DNA of 64,000 nt from Massilia eburnea (GCF_009720745.1 NZ_WNKX01000014.1:62001-126000), one strand, 5' to 3'; shown: positions 15,497-25,823, counted from the first letter of the stretch. The notes: generated from the letters alone by a model not told the origin. Made by a program: numbers and translations.

Positions 15497-16809
15497 GCCG
15501 GGCCTCCCACGCGGCGCGCGCAGACGATCCACACCGGGTTCTCGGCCGCCATGCGGTGCATGTGCAGGATCGGCTTGCTGCGTGCAGCTTGCAGCTGCAG
15601 CACGTCCCAACTCACGCCCTCGCCTTCCAGTGCCTGCAAGGCCGCCGTGGCCGCGGCCAGGTTTTCCAGCGTGACGAAGTTCATCACCAGCGTGCCGTTC
15701 GCGCGCAGGCGGAGCAAGATGCCGGTAATCAGCCCGGCCAGTTCGCCGCCCGAACCGCCGATAAAGACCGCATCCGGGTCGGGCCAGGCATCCAGGCATT
15801 CGGGCGCTTTGGCGTGATACAGGCTGTAGTTGGCAACGCCGAACGCAGCGTGGTTGCGGCCCGCGATGGCGCAATCTTCCTCATTCTTCTCAATGGCAAA
15901 AACGTGGCCCTGAGGGCACAGGCGCGCCGCTTCCAGGCCAACCGAGCCGGAACCGGCGCCGATATCCCATACGACGCTGTCGGCCCGCAGCTGCAGGCGG
16001 GCCAGGCTGACGGCGCGCACCTCCTGCTTGGTGATCAGGCCCTTCTCTGGCTGCCGCTGCTCGAATTCGGCGTCCGCCAGGCCAAAGCGCACGGGCCGCG
16101 GCATTGGCGCCACGCGCCACAGCAGCACCACGTTGAGGGCGGCGAAGCGCATACTTGCTGCTTCCTGCGGACTGAGTTCGGCCAGCACACGCTCTTCCGG
16201 CTGCAGCAGGTTTTCCGCCACCGCCATATGGAATTCGTCGCCCAGGCCCTCGGCCAGCAGCAGGCGGGCAATCCGGTCAGGGCTGTTGTCAGGGCTGGTC
16301 AGCACCAGCAGGCGCGAATGCTGGCGCAGCGCCTGCGCCAGCGCGTACAGGCCGTGGCCGGGCGTTGCGCCGCGCGCCCATTCGCCGGCGTCACGCGCAT
16401 GCACCGAGACGATGCGGGCATCCTGCCAGGCAAGGCCGATACGCGCACAGGCCAGCTGCAGCGTCGACAGGTTGGGCAGGATCTCCAGCGCTTGCACGCA
16501 CAGGTGTTGCGCCAGGTAGGGCGCGATGCCGTGGCACAGCGGGTCGCCGGTTGCCAGCACCACGCAGCACAGGTTGTCCGCACGCGCGGCACGTACCCAT
16601 TCCGGCACTTCCTTCAGGCTGCCGGTCAGGTCGCGGCAGATGGCGCCGGCTTTGAATTCGTTTTTGAGCAGCGCCAGCGTGCGGGCGCCGCCGATCACGA
16701 CGTCGGCAATGCGCAGCCAGGCCAGCGCGGTGGCATTCAGGCTGGCGGCGCCATCGTCCAGCACGCCGATCACGCGGCAGGGATTGGGGTCAATGAGACT
16801 GGTATCCAT
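15493..16809 (-). CDS. cobL: Precorrin-6Y C5,15-methyltransferase (CbiE-CbiT fusion)
   Basis: A 438-residue two-domain enzyme. The N-terminal CbiE part (IGVLDDG, GARTLALLK, VVLATGDPLCHGIAPYL) methylates C5; the C-terminal CbiT part (VWDIGAGSGSVGLEAARL) methylates C15 and decarboxylates the acetate on C12. A proline- and basic-rich linker near residue 215 joins them. ATG 16809 begins directly before the conserved IGVL strand; 25 extra upstream codons lie over the end of cbiD. The gap to cbiD is only 4 bases. Confidence 0.95.
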   Translation of the reverse strand: MDTSLIDPNPCRVIGVLDDGAASLNATALAWLRIADVVIGGARTLALLKNEFKAGAICRDLTGSLKEVPEWVRAARADNLCCVVLATGDPLCHGIAPYLAQHLCVQALEILPNLSTLQLACARIGLAWQDARIVSVHARDAGEWARGATPGHGLYALAQALRQHSRLLVLTSPDNSPDRIARLLLAEGLGDEFHMAVAENLLQPEERVLAELSPQEAASMRFAALNVVLLWRVAPMPRPVRFGLADAEFEQRQPEKGLITKQEVRAVSLARLQLRADSVVWDIGAGSGSVGLEAARLCPQGHVFAIEKNEEDCAIAGRNHAAFGVANYSLYHAKAPECLDAWPDPDAVFIGGSGGELAGLITGILLRLRANGTLVMNFVTLENLAAATAALQALEGEGVSWDVLQLQAARSKPILHMHRMAAENPVWIVCARRVGGPA

Positions 16810-16813
16810 GTTT

Positions 16814-18021
<1,208 letters not shown>

Positions 18022-18025
<4 letters not shown>

Positions 18026-18702
18026 GCCTGCCCTGCCTTCTGCTTTGCTTCGGCCAGCGCCAGCAGTGCATGCAAAGCCGCGACCACCAGGGTCGAGCCG
18101 CCCTTGCGGCCGCGGATCACGATCCACGGCACTTCCGCGACCTCCGCCATCAGGTCCTTCGACTCCGCCGCGGAGACAAAACCTACCGGCATGCCGACCA
18201 CCAGCGCGGGACGCACGCCCTCCTCGCGGATCAGGCGCACCAGCTCGATCAGCGCGGTCGGTGCATTGCCGATGCCGACGATGGCGCCTTCCAGCATACC
18301 AAGGCGGTGGGCCTTGCGCATGGCCTGCACGGCGCGGGTGGTGTCTTCGATTTTCGCGGCCTCGATGACGTCGGCGTCGCTGATGAACTGGTGGGTCTTC
18401 ATGCCGAAGTGCGCCAGGCGCGGTTGCGACAGGCCGGAACAGATCATTTCAACGTCCGCTACCACGGGCGTTGCACCGGCCAGCATGGCGGCGATGCCTT
18501 CGCGCACCGCTGCCGGGTGGAAGTCGGTCAGTCCGTTGAAGTCGAAGTCGGCGTTGGCGTGGATCATGCGGCGCACGATCGGCCACTGCGCGTCGGTATA
18601 GGTGTGCGAACCGACTTCAGCGTCGATGATGGCAAAGCTGTCATGCTCGATCGCCTGGCCGGCTCGGGTCAGCTGCTCGGTGACGGTGTTAACGGTGCTC
18701 AT
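18022..18702 (-). CDS. cobH: Precorrin-8X/cobalt-precorrin-8 methylmutase
   Basis: Moves the methyl group from C11 to C12, giving hydrogenobyrinate or cobyrinate. The 226-residue protein shows the family features: RRMIHANADFDF, DVEMICSGLSQPRL with the neighbouring catalytic-region histidine, GNAPTALIELVRLI and VGMPVGFVSAAESK. It overlaps cbiX (ATGA) and cbiD (GTGA). Also named CbiC. Confidence 0.96.
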
Positions 18703-19676
18703 GCCGGCTGCGCCTCCGTGCTCGCTGGCGCCACGTGAGCGTGCTCATGTCCTTGCTCGTAATCGTGCGTATGGCCGTGGTCATGCGCCGCGCCATGATC
18801 ATGTGTATGGGCGTGCGAGTGTCCGTGACCCAGGTCATGCGCAATCTCGCGGTAACTGCAGCCGTCGCATGGCAGGCGGCTGTCCGGCACTCCGGCGCGC
18901 AGGTCTTCCACGCGCTGGTCCATCAATTCGAAGATCTCGTTTTCGAAGCCGAAATGCTCAGTGCATGCGAAACGCACCTGCGGATACTGGCCGCGCAAGT
19001 GCTCGACCTGACGGTGGATGCGCTGCATCAGGGTGCCGGTGTACAGGTAGTACGGCAGAACGACAACCTGGCGCATGCCCAGCAACACCTGGCGCTGCAC
19101 CACCTTCTCCAGGCGCGGCCAGGTGATGCCGGTGAAAGCCAAGTCCACCAGCTCATGGTCGCCCTCTTCCAGCAGCCAGCGCGCCATCTTGGCCATTTCG
19201 CCATTGGCGCCGCGGTCGGAGGAGCCGCGTCCGAGCAGCACCACGCCCGTGGTGGTCGGGTCGGGCATATCGAGCGCGCCCATGGCCTTGCGCAGGCGGC
19301 GCTTGAGAATAGCCAGCACCGGATCGCAAGCCGTCAGGTGCGGCGCCAGCAGGAATTCGGTCTGTGGACGGGCAATGCGCGCCTGCTCGATGGCTTCGGG
19401 GATTTCCATCTTGACGTGGCCTGCGGCGTTCAGGATCAACGGCACCACAAGCACGCGGCGCGAACCCGTAGCCACCTGCAGCAAGCTGGCATTCAGCTCC
19501 GGCGGTGCGAACTCAATGAAGCAAAGTTCGATGCGCCAATCCGGCCGGCGCGCACGCCACTGCTCGACGAAGTCGCGGATTTCCTGGTTGCCAGAGTCCT
19601 CGCGGGAGCCGTGGCCGACCACGAGGATAGTGTCGCTCGCGGCTTCGATTGCTGGCATCATGATCGCTTGGTTCAT
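18699..19676 (-). CDS. cbiX: Sirohydrochlorin cobaltochelatase CbiX, long form with CxxC and His-rich tail
   Basis: Inserts cobalt into sirohydrochlorin, which commits the pathway to early cobalt insertion. The 325-residue protein has two chelatase-like halves: the first keeps the metal-site histidine in VVGHGSRED, the second has LLGRGSSDRG in the equivalent place and PYYLYTG. The tail then holds a CDGC motif and about 45 residues with alternating His and Asp/Ala/Gly. CbiX long forms described elsewhere carry an iron-sulfur centre at a similar CxxC and a His region. ATG 19676 overlaps the cobM stop. Confidence 0.93.
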   Translation of the reverse strand: MNQAIMMPAIEAASDTILVVGHGSREDSGNQEIRDFVEQWRARRPDWRIELCFIEFAPPELNASLLQVATGSRRVLVVPLILNAAGHVKMEIPEAIEQARIARPQTEFLLAPHLTACDPVLAILKRRLRKAMGALDMPDPTTTGVVLLGRGSSDRGANGEMAKMARWLLEEGDHELVDLAFTGITWPRLEKVVQRQVLLGMRQVVVLPYYLYTGTLMQRIHRQVEHLRGQYPQVRFACTEHFGFENEIFELMDQRVEDLRAGVPDSRLPCDGCSYREIAHDLGHGHSHAHTHDHGAAHDHGHTHDYEQGHEHAHVAPASTEAQPA

Positions 19677-20464
19677 GCGCTCGCCTTTCTGAATCGGTGG
19701 GTAAAGGTTGGGTCGTAAAGTTTGGAGCGCACCAGGGTTTCCCAGTGCAACGCGCCCAGCGTCGGGCTGGCGACGATCATCGCCTGGCTGGCAACTCCGG
19801 CTTCGCGGCAGCGCTGTTTGATGTCGGCAAGCGTGCCGCGCAGGATCTTTTCCTCGCCCGGCCAGCTGGCCTTGTGCACCACCAGCATCGGCGCGTCTTC
19901 GGGCCAGCCGGCTGCGCGCAGCGCCGCCTCGACCTTGTACATCAGGGTGATCGACAGGAAGATGCACAGCGTGGTCCGATGCGCGGCCAGGCTCGCCAGG
20001 TCTTCTCCTTCCGGCATGGGCGTGCGGCCTTCGACGCGGGTAAAGATCACGCTTTGCGTCACCTCGGGCAGCGTCATCGACTCGCCCGCGGCCGCCATGG
20101 AGGCCATGGCCGACGAAACGCCGGGCACTACGGCCCATTCGATGCCTTCGGCGACCAGCGGTTGCGCCATTTCGATCAGTGCGCCGTACAAGCCTGGGTC
20201 GCCGGTCTGCAGCCGTACCACGGTCGCGTGGGCGCATGTTTGTTCAATCAGCCACGCCGTCATTTCTTCGAGCGTCATGTCTTTGGAGTCGCGGATCACG
20301 CAGCCGGGCGGCGCATACAGGGTGGCCGCGCGGTCGACCAGCGATCCTGCGAACAGCACGGCGCCCGCTTGCGCCAGCAGTTTCTGGCCTTTGACGGTGA
20401 TCAGTTCGGGGTCGCCGGGACCGGCGCCGACGAACCACACCTTGCCTTTGGTGCCGGGTGTCAT
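19673..20464 (-). CDS. cobM: Precorrin-4/cobalt-precorrin-4 C11-methyltransferase
   Basis: Methylates C11 of the contracted ring. The 263-residue protein starts with VWFVGAGPGDPELITVKG, has LQTGDPGLYGALIE and VVPGVSSAMASMAAAGESMTLPEVTQ (given here in two fragments: VVPGVSSA and LPEVTQ), all typical of CobM/CbiF. The overlong frame upstream reads out of cbiO; ATG 20464 overlaps the cbiO stop as ATGA. Confidence 0.95.
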   Translation of the reverse strand: MTPGTKGKVWFVGAGPGDPELITVKGQKLLAQAGAVLFAGSLVDRAATLYAPPGCVIRDSKDMTLEEMTAWLIEQTCAHATVVRLQTGDPGLYGALIEMAQPLVAEGIEWAVVPGVSSAMASMAAAGESMTLPEVTQSVIFTRVEGRTPMPEGEDLASLAAHRTTLCIFLSITLMYKVEAALRAAGWPEDAPMLVVHKASWPGEEKILRGTLADIKQRCREAGVASQAMIVASPTLGALHWETLVRSKLYDPTFTHRFRKASA

Positions 20465-21324
20465 AGTTGAATTTCTCCTGAAAGTTCGGTAACCGGCTGC
20501 GCACGCAGCGCCGCCAGCACGGCATCCACGCTGCGCGGAGCGGCGCCGAAGGGCAGCACCCCGCGTGCCACCAACTCCGCATGCAGCGCCAGCGCCAGCG
20601 GCGGCTGCTGGCCTGCCGTGCGCAAGGCGTCCAGCTGCGCCGGCAATTGCACCGCCGAGGTCGAGGCGATGCAGCGGCCTGCTGCCATCATGTGAATCTC
20701 GTCGGCCCAGCGCCACGCGAAGTCGATGTCGTGCGTGGACAGCACGATCGTCACACCGCGCCCAGCCAGCCGGTCCAGCAAGGTCTCGAGCTCCGCCTGC
20801 ATAGGCGCGTCCAGGCCAGCCATCGGCTCGTCCAGCAGCAGCACCTCAGGCTCCATGGCAAGCACGCCGGCGATGCAGACGCGCTTTTTCTGGCCAAAGC
20901 TAAGATGGTGCACCGGACGGCGGCCAAAGCCGCCCAGCCCCACTGCATCGAGCGCAGAGGCGACACGCGCACGCACTGTGGCTTCATCCAGGCCGAGATT
21001 GAGTGGGCCAAACGAGACGTCTTCCTCCACCAGCGCCGAAAACAACTGGCGGTCCGGGTTCTGGAACACCATGCCGACCCGCCGCCGCAGCTCGGATAAG
21101 CCCGCGCGGCCATAGTCATATGCTTGCCCCTGCCAGCGCAACAGTCCTTCGCTCGGGCGCAGCAAGCCGTTCAGGTGCTGCAGCAGCGTAGTCTTGCCCG
21201 CGCCATTGGCGCCCAGCAGCGCGTGGCGGCGGCCGCCGGCCAGCGCCAGCGAGCAGCCGCTCAGGCCCGGGCTGCCGTCGGCGAAGGTATGCGCCACCGC
21301 ATCAAGCTCGATCAGCATGTTCAT
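20461..21324 (-). CDS. cbiO: Cobalt ECF transporter ATPase CbiO
   Basis: ATP-binding subunit that powers cobalt uptake by the CbiMNQO energy-coupling-factor transporter. Walker A is GANGAGKTTLLQ, the signature is HLSFGQKKR, Walker B is VLLLDEPMAGLD, and the switch histidine is in LSTHDIDFAW. The 287-residue length is normal, although the final 60 residues are more variable. ATG 21324 (MNMLIEL) gives an ATGA overlap with cbiQ; an upstream ATG and TTG are possible alternatives. Confidence 0.94.
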   Translation of the reverse strand: MNMLIELDAVAHTFADGSPGLSGCSLALAGGRRHALLGANGAGKTTLLQHLNGLLRPSEGLLRWQGQAYDYGRAGLSELRRRVGMVFQNPDRQLFSALVEEDVSFGPLNLGLDEATVRARVASALDAVGLGGFGRRPVHHLSFGQKKRVCIAGVLAMEPEVLLLDEPMAGLDAPMQAELETLLDRLAGRGVTIVLSTHDIDFAWRWADEIHMMAAGRCIASTSAVQLPAQLDALRTAGQQPPLALALHAELVARGVLPFGAAPRSVDAVLAALRAQPVTELSGEIQL

Positions 21325-22061
21325 GCCCATAGCCAATCTCCCAAGGCCAGCGCCAGCAGCATTGCACCTGCCAGCAGCGCCAGCGCGACTTCACGCCGTG
21401 CATTGGGAAAGGACGCCGGCAGGAATCTCAGGCTGCCCTGCCAGGCACGCGCATCGGCCGCCGCCTGCAAAGCGGACGCGCGCTGCCAGACTTGCACCGC
21501 CATCTGCCCGGCCAGAAGCCCCATCGAACGCCAGCTCTGGCGCCAGCCGCGGTGCCCCAGGCGTGCCGCCTGCGCCGTGCTGCCTTCATCCCACGCCTGT
21601 CGCAATACGAACAGCATGCGGTAGGACAGCGCCATCATGTCCAGCAGCAGCTCTGGCGCACGCAAGCGGCGCAGCAGGAGCAGCAGGTCAGGCATTGGCG
21701 TGGTGAGCATGAGGCCAAGGACCGCAGTCATCACCGCCAAAGAGCGTAGCGCGATCACCGAGACCTTGGGCAACAGTGATGGCGTCCATTGCCAGCCACC
21801 GCCAGTAGCAGGAGTGAGCACCATCGTCAGGCAGGAAAGCGACAGGAACCCGAGCGGCGCCAGCGCCACGGCGAAGTATGTCCGCAGCGGCACCCGCGCA
21901 CCGGCCAGGGTGGCCAGCGCCGACATCAGCGCCAACAGGGCCAATACGCCGGGGCTGCGGGAAATCCAGGCGGCCACGATCCCCGCCAGCGCAAATAACC
22001 CCTTGGCGGATGGCGCAACGCCCTGCCAGCGGCAGGCGTAGGCTGCGGCGTCAATCCGCAC
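21321..22061 (-). CDS. cbiQ: Cobalt ECF transporter membrane subunit CbiQ
   Basis: The T component that links the ATPase to the substrate-binding CbiM. The 246-residue protein has several membrane helices in the first 120 residues and the charged coupling motifs RAPELLLDMMALSYR and the later QAARLGHRGWRQS, close to the A-R-G consensus sites that contact the ATPase. It overlaps cbiN by 11 bases. Confidence 0.92.
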   Translation of the reverse strand: MRIDAAAYACRWQGVAPSAKGLFALAGIVAAWISRSPGVLALLALMSALATLAGARVPLRTYFAVALAPLGFLSLSCLTMVLTPATGGGWQWTPSLLPKVSVIALRSLAVMTAVLGLMLTTPMPDLLLLLRRLRAPELLLDMMALSYRMLFVLRQAWDEGSTAQAARLGHRGWRQSWRSMGLLAGQMAVQVWQRASALQAAADARAWQGSLRFLPASFPNARREVALALLAGAMLLALALGDWLWA

Positions 22062-22386
22062 GATCTTCCTGTGCCGGGCCCTTGCGCGTGACCTCGCGCG
22101 CCACCGACGTGCCGAGCCAGAAACCGATCACACCGGCGCCCAAAGCCGCTTGCAGCGCGAACAGCAAGGATGCAATCTCTCCGCTAGGCGGTTCAAACAA
22201 TGGCGCGAACCAGGGCTTGTATTGCGGCGCGATGGTGCCGATGGCTTGCTGGGCGCGCGCGTCGGCGCCGCTGAATGCCTCTGGCGCCGTGCCGCCCGGC
22301 TCCGCCGTCGGCGCCACGGCAAACCACAAGGGCAGCACGGTCAACAGGACAATGGCAAGCCAGGTCAAAGCGGTGCGCGCCTTCAT
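22051..22386 (-). CDS. cbiN: Cobalt transporter auxiliary subunit CbiN
   Basis: Small auxiliary subunit that helps load cobalt into CbiM. The 111 residues give two membrane helices flanking a periplasmic loop that contains [12 protein letters not shown] and [21 protein letters not shown], the classic CbiN signature (shown here as [13 protein letters not shown]). ATGA overlap with cbiM. The C-terminus is a short charged tail. Confidence 0.92.
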   Translation of the reverse strand: MKARTALTWLAIVLLTVLPLWFAVAPTAEPGGTAPEAFSGADARAQQAIGTIAPQYKPWFAPLFEPPSGEIASLLFALQAALGAGVIGFWLGTSVAREVTRKGPAQEDRAD

Positions 22387-23063
22387 GCTGCCTTCCCCTT
22401 GGCCAGCGCCATGACTGGCAGCAGGCGTAGTTCGTGCGCGTTGAAACGCGCCATGGCGTTCACTACCAGCACGGTCAGCAAACCTTCGCTGATGGCGATA
22501 GGCAGCTGGGTCAGCGCGAAGATGCCGGCGAACTTGGTAAACGAGGCGCCGATGCCTCCGACAGGATCGGGAAACGCGAAAGCCAGTTGCGCAGAAGTCG
22601 TCACATAAGTCGCCAGGTCGCCAAGGCAGGCGGCCAGGAACACGGCCACGCTACGCGACAGTCCTAATGCCGCGACCGCGCGGAACACGCCATAGGAGAC
22701 AAATGGACCGACAATCGCCATCGAAAAGACATTGGCGCCAAGGGTGGTCAAGCCGCCATGCGCCAGCAGCAGCGCCTGGAACAGCAACACCACAAAGCCG
22801 ACCGGCACCATCGCCGCGGGCCCGAACAGCAGCGCGCCCAGGCCCACGCCGGTGGGATGCGAGCAGCTCCCCGTCACGGACGGCAGCTTGAGTGCAGACA
22901 GGAGGAACGCGAAAGCAGCGGCAACGCCGAGCAGCATGCGCCGCTCGGGGTGTGCCTGCAAGCCGCGCCGCATGCTGCGCAGGCCCCAGGCCAGGAATGG
23001 TGCAGATACGGCGGCCCAGCCGAGCGCGTGCGCCGGCGGCAGGAAGCCTTCCATGATGTGCAT
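22383..23063 (-). CDS. cbiM: Cobalt-binding ECF subunit CbiM
   Basis: Substrate-specific membrane subunit of the cobalt transporter and first gene of the operon. The N-terminal [16 protein letters not shown] contains the metal-binding histidine close to the amino terminus, a hallmark of CbiM. The conserved [15 protein letters not shown] signature is present, followed by further helices, for 226 residues in all. GGGAG precedes the ATG; both are part of a hairpin described separately. The riboswitch controls this and the downstream genes. Confidence 0.96.
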   Translation of the reverse strand: MHIMEGFLPPAHALGWAAVSAPFLAWGLRSMRRGLQAHPERRMLLGVAAAFAFLLSALKLPSVTGSCSHPTGVGLGALLFGPAAMVPVGFVVLLFQALLLAHGGLTTLGANVFSMAIVGPFVSYGVFRAVAALGLSRSVAVFLAACLGDLATYVTTSAQLAFAFPDPVGGIGASFTKFAGIFALTQLPIAISEGLLTVLVVNAMARFNAHELRLLPVMALAKGKAA

Positions 23064-23083
23064 TCGATACCTCCCGTCGAATG
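23061..23083 (-). promoter_or_regulatory. Hairpin holding the cbiM start codon and ribosome site
   Basis: Perfect 7-base arms (CATTCGA and TCGAATG on the mRNA) enclose a 9-base loop. The loop shows the GGGAGG ribosome-binding site and the 3' arm ends in the ATG of cbiM. It could govern translation start together with the riboswitch. Confidence 0.55.
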
Positions 23084-23195
23084 GTCAATAAGGACACCAT
23101 CGCGGGGGACAAGAGGACGGTCGACAGGAACCGGGGATGCAAATGCGGAAAGCCAGTCGACAGCGGCTTCCCTTCACCCCGGAGAATAGTGCTGG

Positions 23196-23375
23196 TTCAA
23201 TGTGGGCCGGTATTCTGGCTCGCCTTCATCCTTCTCCAGTGCCTTCCCGCGTGTTACCGCAGTGGCGTTGTTGCCGGAGTCGTCAGGCTTACAGCAGCGG
23301 GGGCTGCACCGGAATGGCTGCTTTTGGCAGCTTCACCGGTTTCCCGTTTAACGCGCATCCCGGGCGGGACGCGCG
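23196..23375 (-). promoter_or_regulatory. Cobalamin riboswitch upstream of cbiM
   Basis: Minus-strand elements appear in the right order: GTTAAACGGGAA (about 23341-23352), GCAGCCCCCGCTGCTGTAAGCC, GCCACTG...GGGAAGGC and a B12-box variant GCGAGCCAGAATACCGGCC (23205-23223). The aptamer lies 120-310 bases before cbiM. B12 binding should repress the transport and synthesis operon. Boundaries approximate. Confidence 0.94.
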
Positions 23376-23387
23376 CACCCAGGCCGA

Positions 23388-23417
23388 ATAGTACAGTAAA
23401 GCACTCGGGCGTGGCAA
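23388..23417 (-). promoter_or_regulatory. Predicted promoter of the cbi/cob operon
   Basis: TTGCCA (23412-23417) and TACTAT (23388-23393) are 18 bases apart on the minus strand, just upstream of the riboswitch. Together these elements and the aptamer account for most of the 429-base gap between cbiM and the YetF-like gene. Confidence 0.55.
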
Positions 23418-23492
23418 CGCCGGGTTGACGGAAGGAAGCGTGTGGCCGGTGCAGTGAGGAATGTCGTATAACCAGAGTGAAAGGAGCTGGCG

Positions 23493-23951
23493 ATGTTCGA
23501 ACTCGACTTGCCCTGGTGGGAATACGCTGCGCGCGGCGTAACAACTTATCTTGCGCTGCTGCTCATGATGCGCCTGAGCGGGAAGCGTACCATCGGCCAG
23601 TTTACGCCGTTCGACTTGCTGGTCATCATGCTGTTGAGCGAATCCGTATCGCCAGGATTGACTGGCGGCGACCATTCCGTGGCCGGCGGCATGATCGTGG
23701 TGGTGACGCTGGTCGCGCTGAACCTGGCGATTGCCTTCATCACCGCGCGCAGCAAAAAGGCAGCCGAACTTGTCGAAGGGTCGGCAGTGCTGATCGGCCG
23801 TGATGGCAAAATCTTCCACGAAGTACTCAAACGCAATCACGTTGGAGAAAGCGACGTCGAACAATCGCTGCGCGACTCCGACTGCCCACTCGAAAAGATG
23901 AAGTACGCTTTCCTCGAAGCGGATGGCAAGATCACCATCCTCCAGCATTAA
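23493..23951 (+). CDS. DUF421/YetF-like membrane protein
   Basis: A 152-residue protein with three predicted membrane helices in the first 85 residues and a soluble C-terminal domain. RLSGKRTIGQFTPFDLLVIMLLSE is the family signature (key part GKRTIGQFTPFDL), as is LIGRDGKIFHEVLKRNHV. YetF proteins are of unknown function, with some implicated in membrane or stress processes. AAAGGAG precedes the ATG. It is transcribed away from the cobalamin operon and there is no obvious partner. Confidence 0.88.
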   Translation: MFELDLPWWEYAARGVTTYLALLLMMRLSGKRTIGQFTPFDLLVIMLLSESVSPGLTGGDHSVAGGMIVVVTLVALNLAIAFITARSKKAAELVEGSAVLIGRDGKIFHEVLKRNHVGESDVEQSLRDSDCPLEKMKYAFLEADGKITILQH

Positions 23952-24018
23952 GTTGTACTGGCTCAGACTTGAATTGACTTCGTTTGTTCCGCCCCCGTTG
24001 CAGACATTAGGGACGTAA

Positions 24019-24927
24019 TCAAGACGAGGCGGTCGCTTGCGCTCGCATCTTTATAGCGGCCGCGATCCGCAAAGCGTCCTTGGCCGGCGGCAAGCCGAAT
24101 GCTCGACCATACTCCCGACTGAATTGGGTGGCGCTGTCGTAGCCCACGTCGTATGCCACCGCTGCAACGTTTTTTCCTGTTGTCATTAACAGTTTGCGCG
24201 CTTCCAGCAAGCGCAGCTGCTTTTGATACTGCAGAGGGCTCAACGACGTGACTGCTTTGAAATGACGATGAAAGGCTGACGCACTCATCGCAGCTTCTTC
24301 AGCCAGGACTTCCATGACTAGCGGCTGAGCAAACTCGCTGCGAATACGCTTTATAACCTTATTGACTCTGGCAAGCGTCGAATCCGGTACCGCTATATCG
24401 CGCAGCATCCATCCCGCGGGTCCCTGTAATACACGATACAAGATCTCACGCTCGAATACTGGCGCTAGCACTGGGATATCGGCGGGGCAATCCATAAGGC
24501 GCAGCATACGAACCCAAGCATCCAGTAACTCAGGCGTCACCGACGCGACTGAGAATCCCTGCTCGGCATTGGCCGGCTTGGTCGGGTCGGGCAATACCGC
24601 AAACAACTCAGCCAAGATTGGGGCAGTAAGCGTCAGCGCGACCGCCAAATACGGGGCCCCATCGACGGCAGACCGCACCACCCCGGCAGCCGGTAGACCT
24701 ACCGACATTACGAAGTAAGTGGCGGGGTCATAGTCCAGGGCCTGATCTCCCACAGTCAGGGTCTTCCCTCCCTGCAATATGAGGTTGACCATAGGCTCAT
24801 AGACTGCAGTCAGTTCGTGTTCTGGGATGCTGCCTTGAACCATGAACACGCGTGGAATACCGGTTTCTGTAGGACGGTTTTCTGCACGACTGGCTAATCG
24901 TCGGAGTTCATTCAGTTGTTCTAGCAT
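24019..24927 (-). CDS. AraC family transcriptional regulator
   Basis: A 302-residue regulator. The N-terminal part matches the AraC-type arm (EPMVNLILQGGKTLTVG, DYDPATYFVMSVGLPAAG), and the C-terminal part has two helix-turn-helix motifs, the first in EVLAEEAAMSASAFHRHFK, the second in VAAVAYDVGYDSATQFSREYGR. ATG 24927 is taken in preference to an ATG 42 codons earlier that would cross the intergenic operator-like repeats. It is divergent from a short-chain dehydrogenase that it probably regulates. Confidence 0.88.
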   Translation of the reverse strand: MLEQLNELRRLASRAENRPTETGIPRVFMVQGSIPEHELTAVYEPMVNLILQGGKTLTVGDQALDYDPATYFVMSVGLPAAGVVRSAVDGAPYLAVALTLTAPILAELFAVLPDPTKPANAEQGFSVASVTPELLDAWVRMLRLMDCPADIPVLAPVFEREILYRVLQGPAGWMLRDIAVPDSTLARVNKVIKRIRSEFAQPLVMEVLAEEAAMSASAFHRHFKAVTSLSPLQYQKQLRLLEARKLLMTTGKNVAAVAYDVGYDSATQFSREYGRAFGLPPAKDALRIAAAIKMRAQATASS

Positions 24928-24953
24928 GGCTGGATTGTAACCGACGTCGTAAG

Positions 24954-24981
24954 CCGGCCGACAAGAACCGGCCGACAAGAA
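24954..24981. repeat. Tandem 14-base repeat in the AraC/SDR intergenic region
   Basis: Two adjacent, identical copies of CCGGCCGACAAGAA, followed by a related AGGCAAGAAT. Direct repeats at this position, between divergently transcribed genes, suggest binding sites for the AraC regulator. Confidence 0.5.
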
Positions 24982-25070
24982 TAGGCAAGAATGGAGCAGG
25001 AACCGTTGCGACCGAAAACCATCGCGTCGATAAAGTTCGGTCATCCCAACCACTGAACTTCAGGAGCTTA

Positions 25071-25823
25071 ATGAACCACAGCAAAGTCATCGTTATCACG
25101 GGCGGCAGCCGCGGCATTGGAGCCAAAACGGCTGTGGAGGCGGCACGACGCGGTCTCGGCGTTATCCTCACTTACAATGCCAACGCGGATGCTGCGCGTG
25201 CCGTGATGCGCCAGATTGAGGCTGATGGCGGCAGGGCGGTCGCGTTGCCACTGGACGTTTCTGTTGCTTCCAGCTTTGTCCTGTTCCGGGCCGAAGTCGA
25301 AAAGGCTTTGGAAGCGACCTGGAAAACCAAGCATCTGGCAGGTCTCGTAAACAACGCGGGATATGGCCTGTTCCAGCCAATCAGCTCCGTCACTGAGGCC
25401 CAATTCGACGGCCTCTTCAACGTTCATCTAAAGGCGCCATTTTTCTTGACCCAGGCATTGCTACCGCTGCTGACTAAGGGGTCCAGCATTGTCAATCTCA
25501 CTAGCGCCACGACACGCGTGGCCACGGCCGGCGTCGCACCTTATGCTTCGTTCAAGGGCGGTCTTCAAGTGCTCACGCGGTATATGGCCAAGGAGTTCGG
25601 CGAGAAAGGTATCCGCGTGAACTCGGTCTCACCCGGCCCTATCCGTACTGAATTGGGTGGTGGCCTCAATGACGAGTTTGAGACACTGCTCTCGTCCCAG
25701 ACCGCTCTGAGCCGTGTTGGAGAACCGGAAGAGGTAGCGCGCGCGATTACATCGCTGCTTACTGATGATGGCGGCTGGATCAACGCGCAGGACATCGAAG
25801 TGTCCGGCGGCTACGTGATCTGA
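25071..25823 (+). CDS. Short-chain dehydrogenase/reductase
   Basis: A 250-residue classical SDR. The cofactor loop is TGGSRGIGAKTAVEA (TGxxxGIG), followed by VNNAGYG, a serine-containing NLTSATTRVA, and the catalytic Y-A-S-F-K. The C-terminal VSPGPIRTE and WINAQDIEVSGGYV close the fold. NADPH preference may be read from the basic residue after the glycine loop, but the substrate is unknown. The gene is divergent from the AraC regulator and is probably its target. Confidence 0.93.
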   Translation: MNHSKVIVITGGSRGIGAKTAVEAARRGLGVILTYNANADAARAVMRQIEADGGRAVALPLDVSVASSFVLFRAEVEKALEATWKTKHLAGLVNNAGYGLFQPISSVTEAQFDGLFNVHLKAPFFLTQALLPLLTKGSSIVNLTSATTRVATAGVAPYASFKGGLQVLTRYMAKEFGEKGIRVNSVSPGPIRTELGGGLNDEFETLLSSQTALSRVGEPEEVARAITSLLTDDGGWINAQDIEVSGGYVI

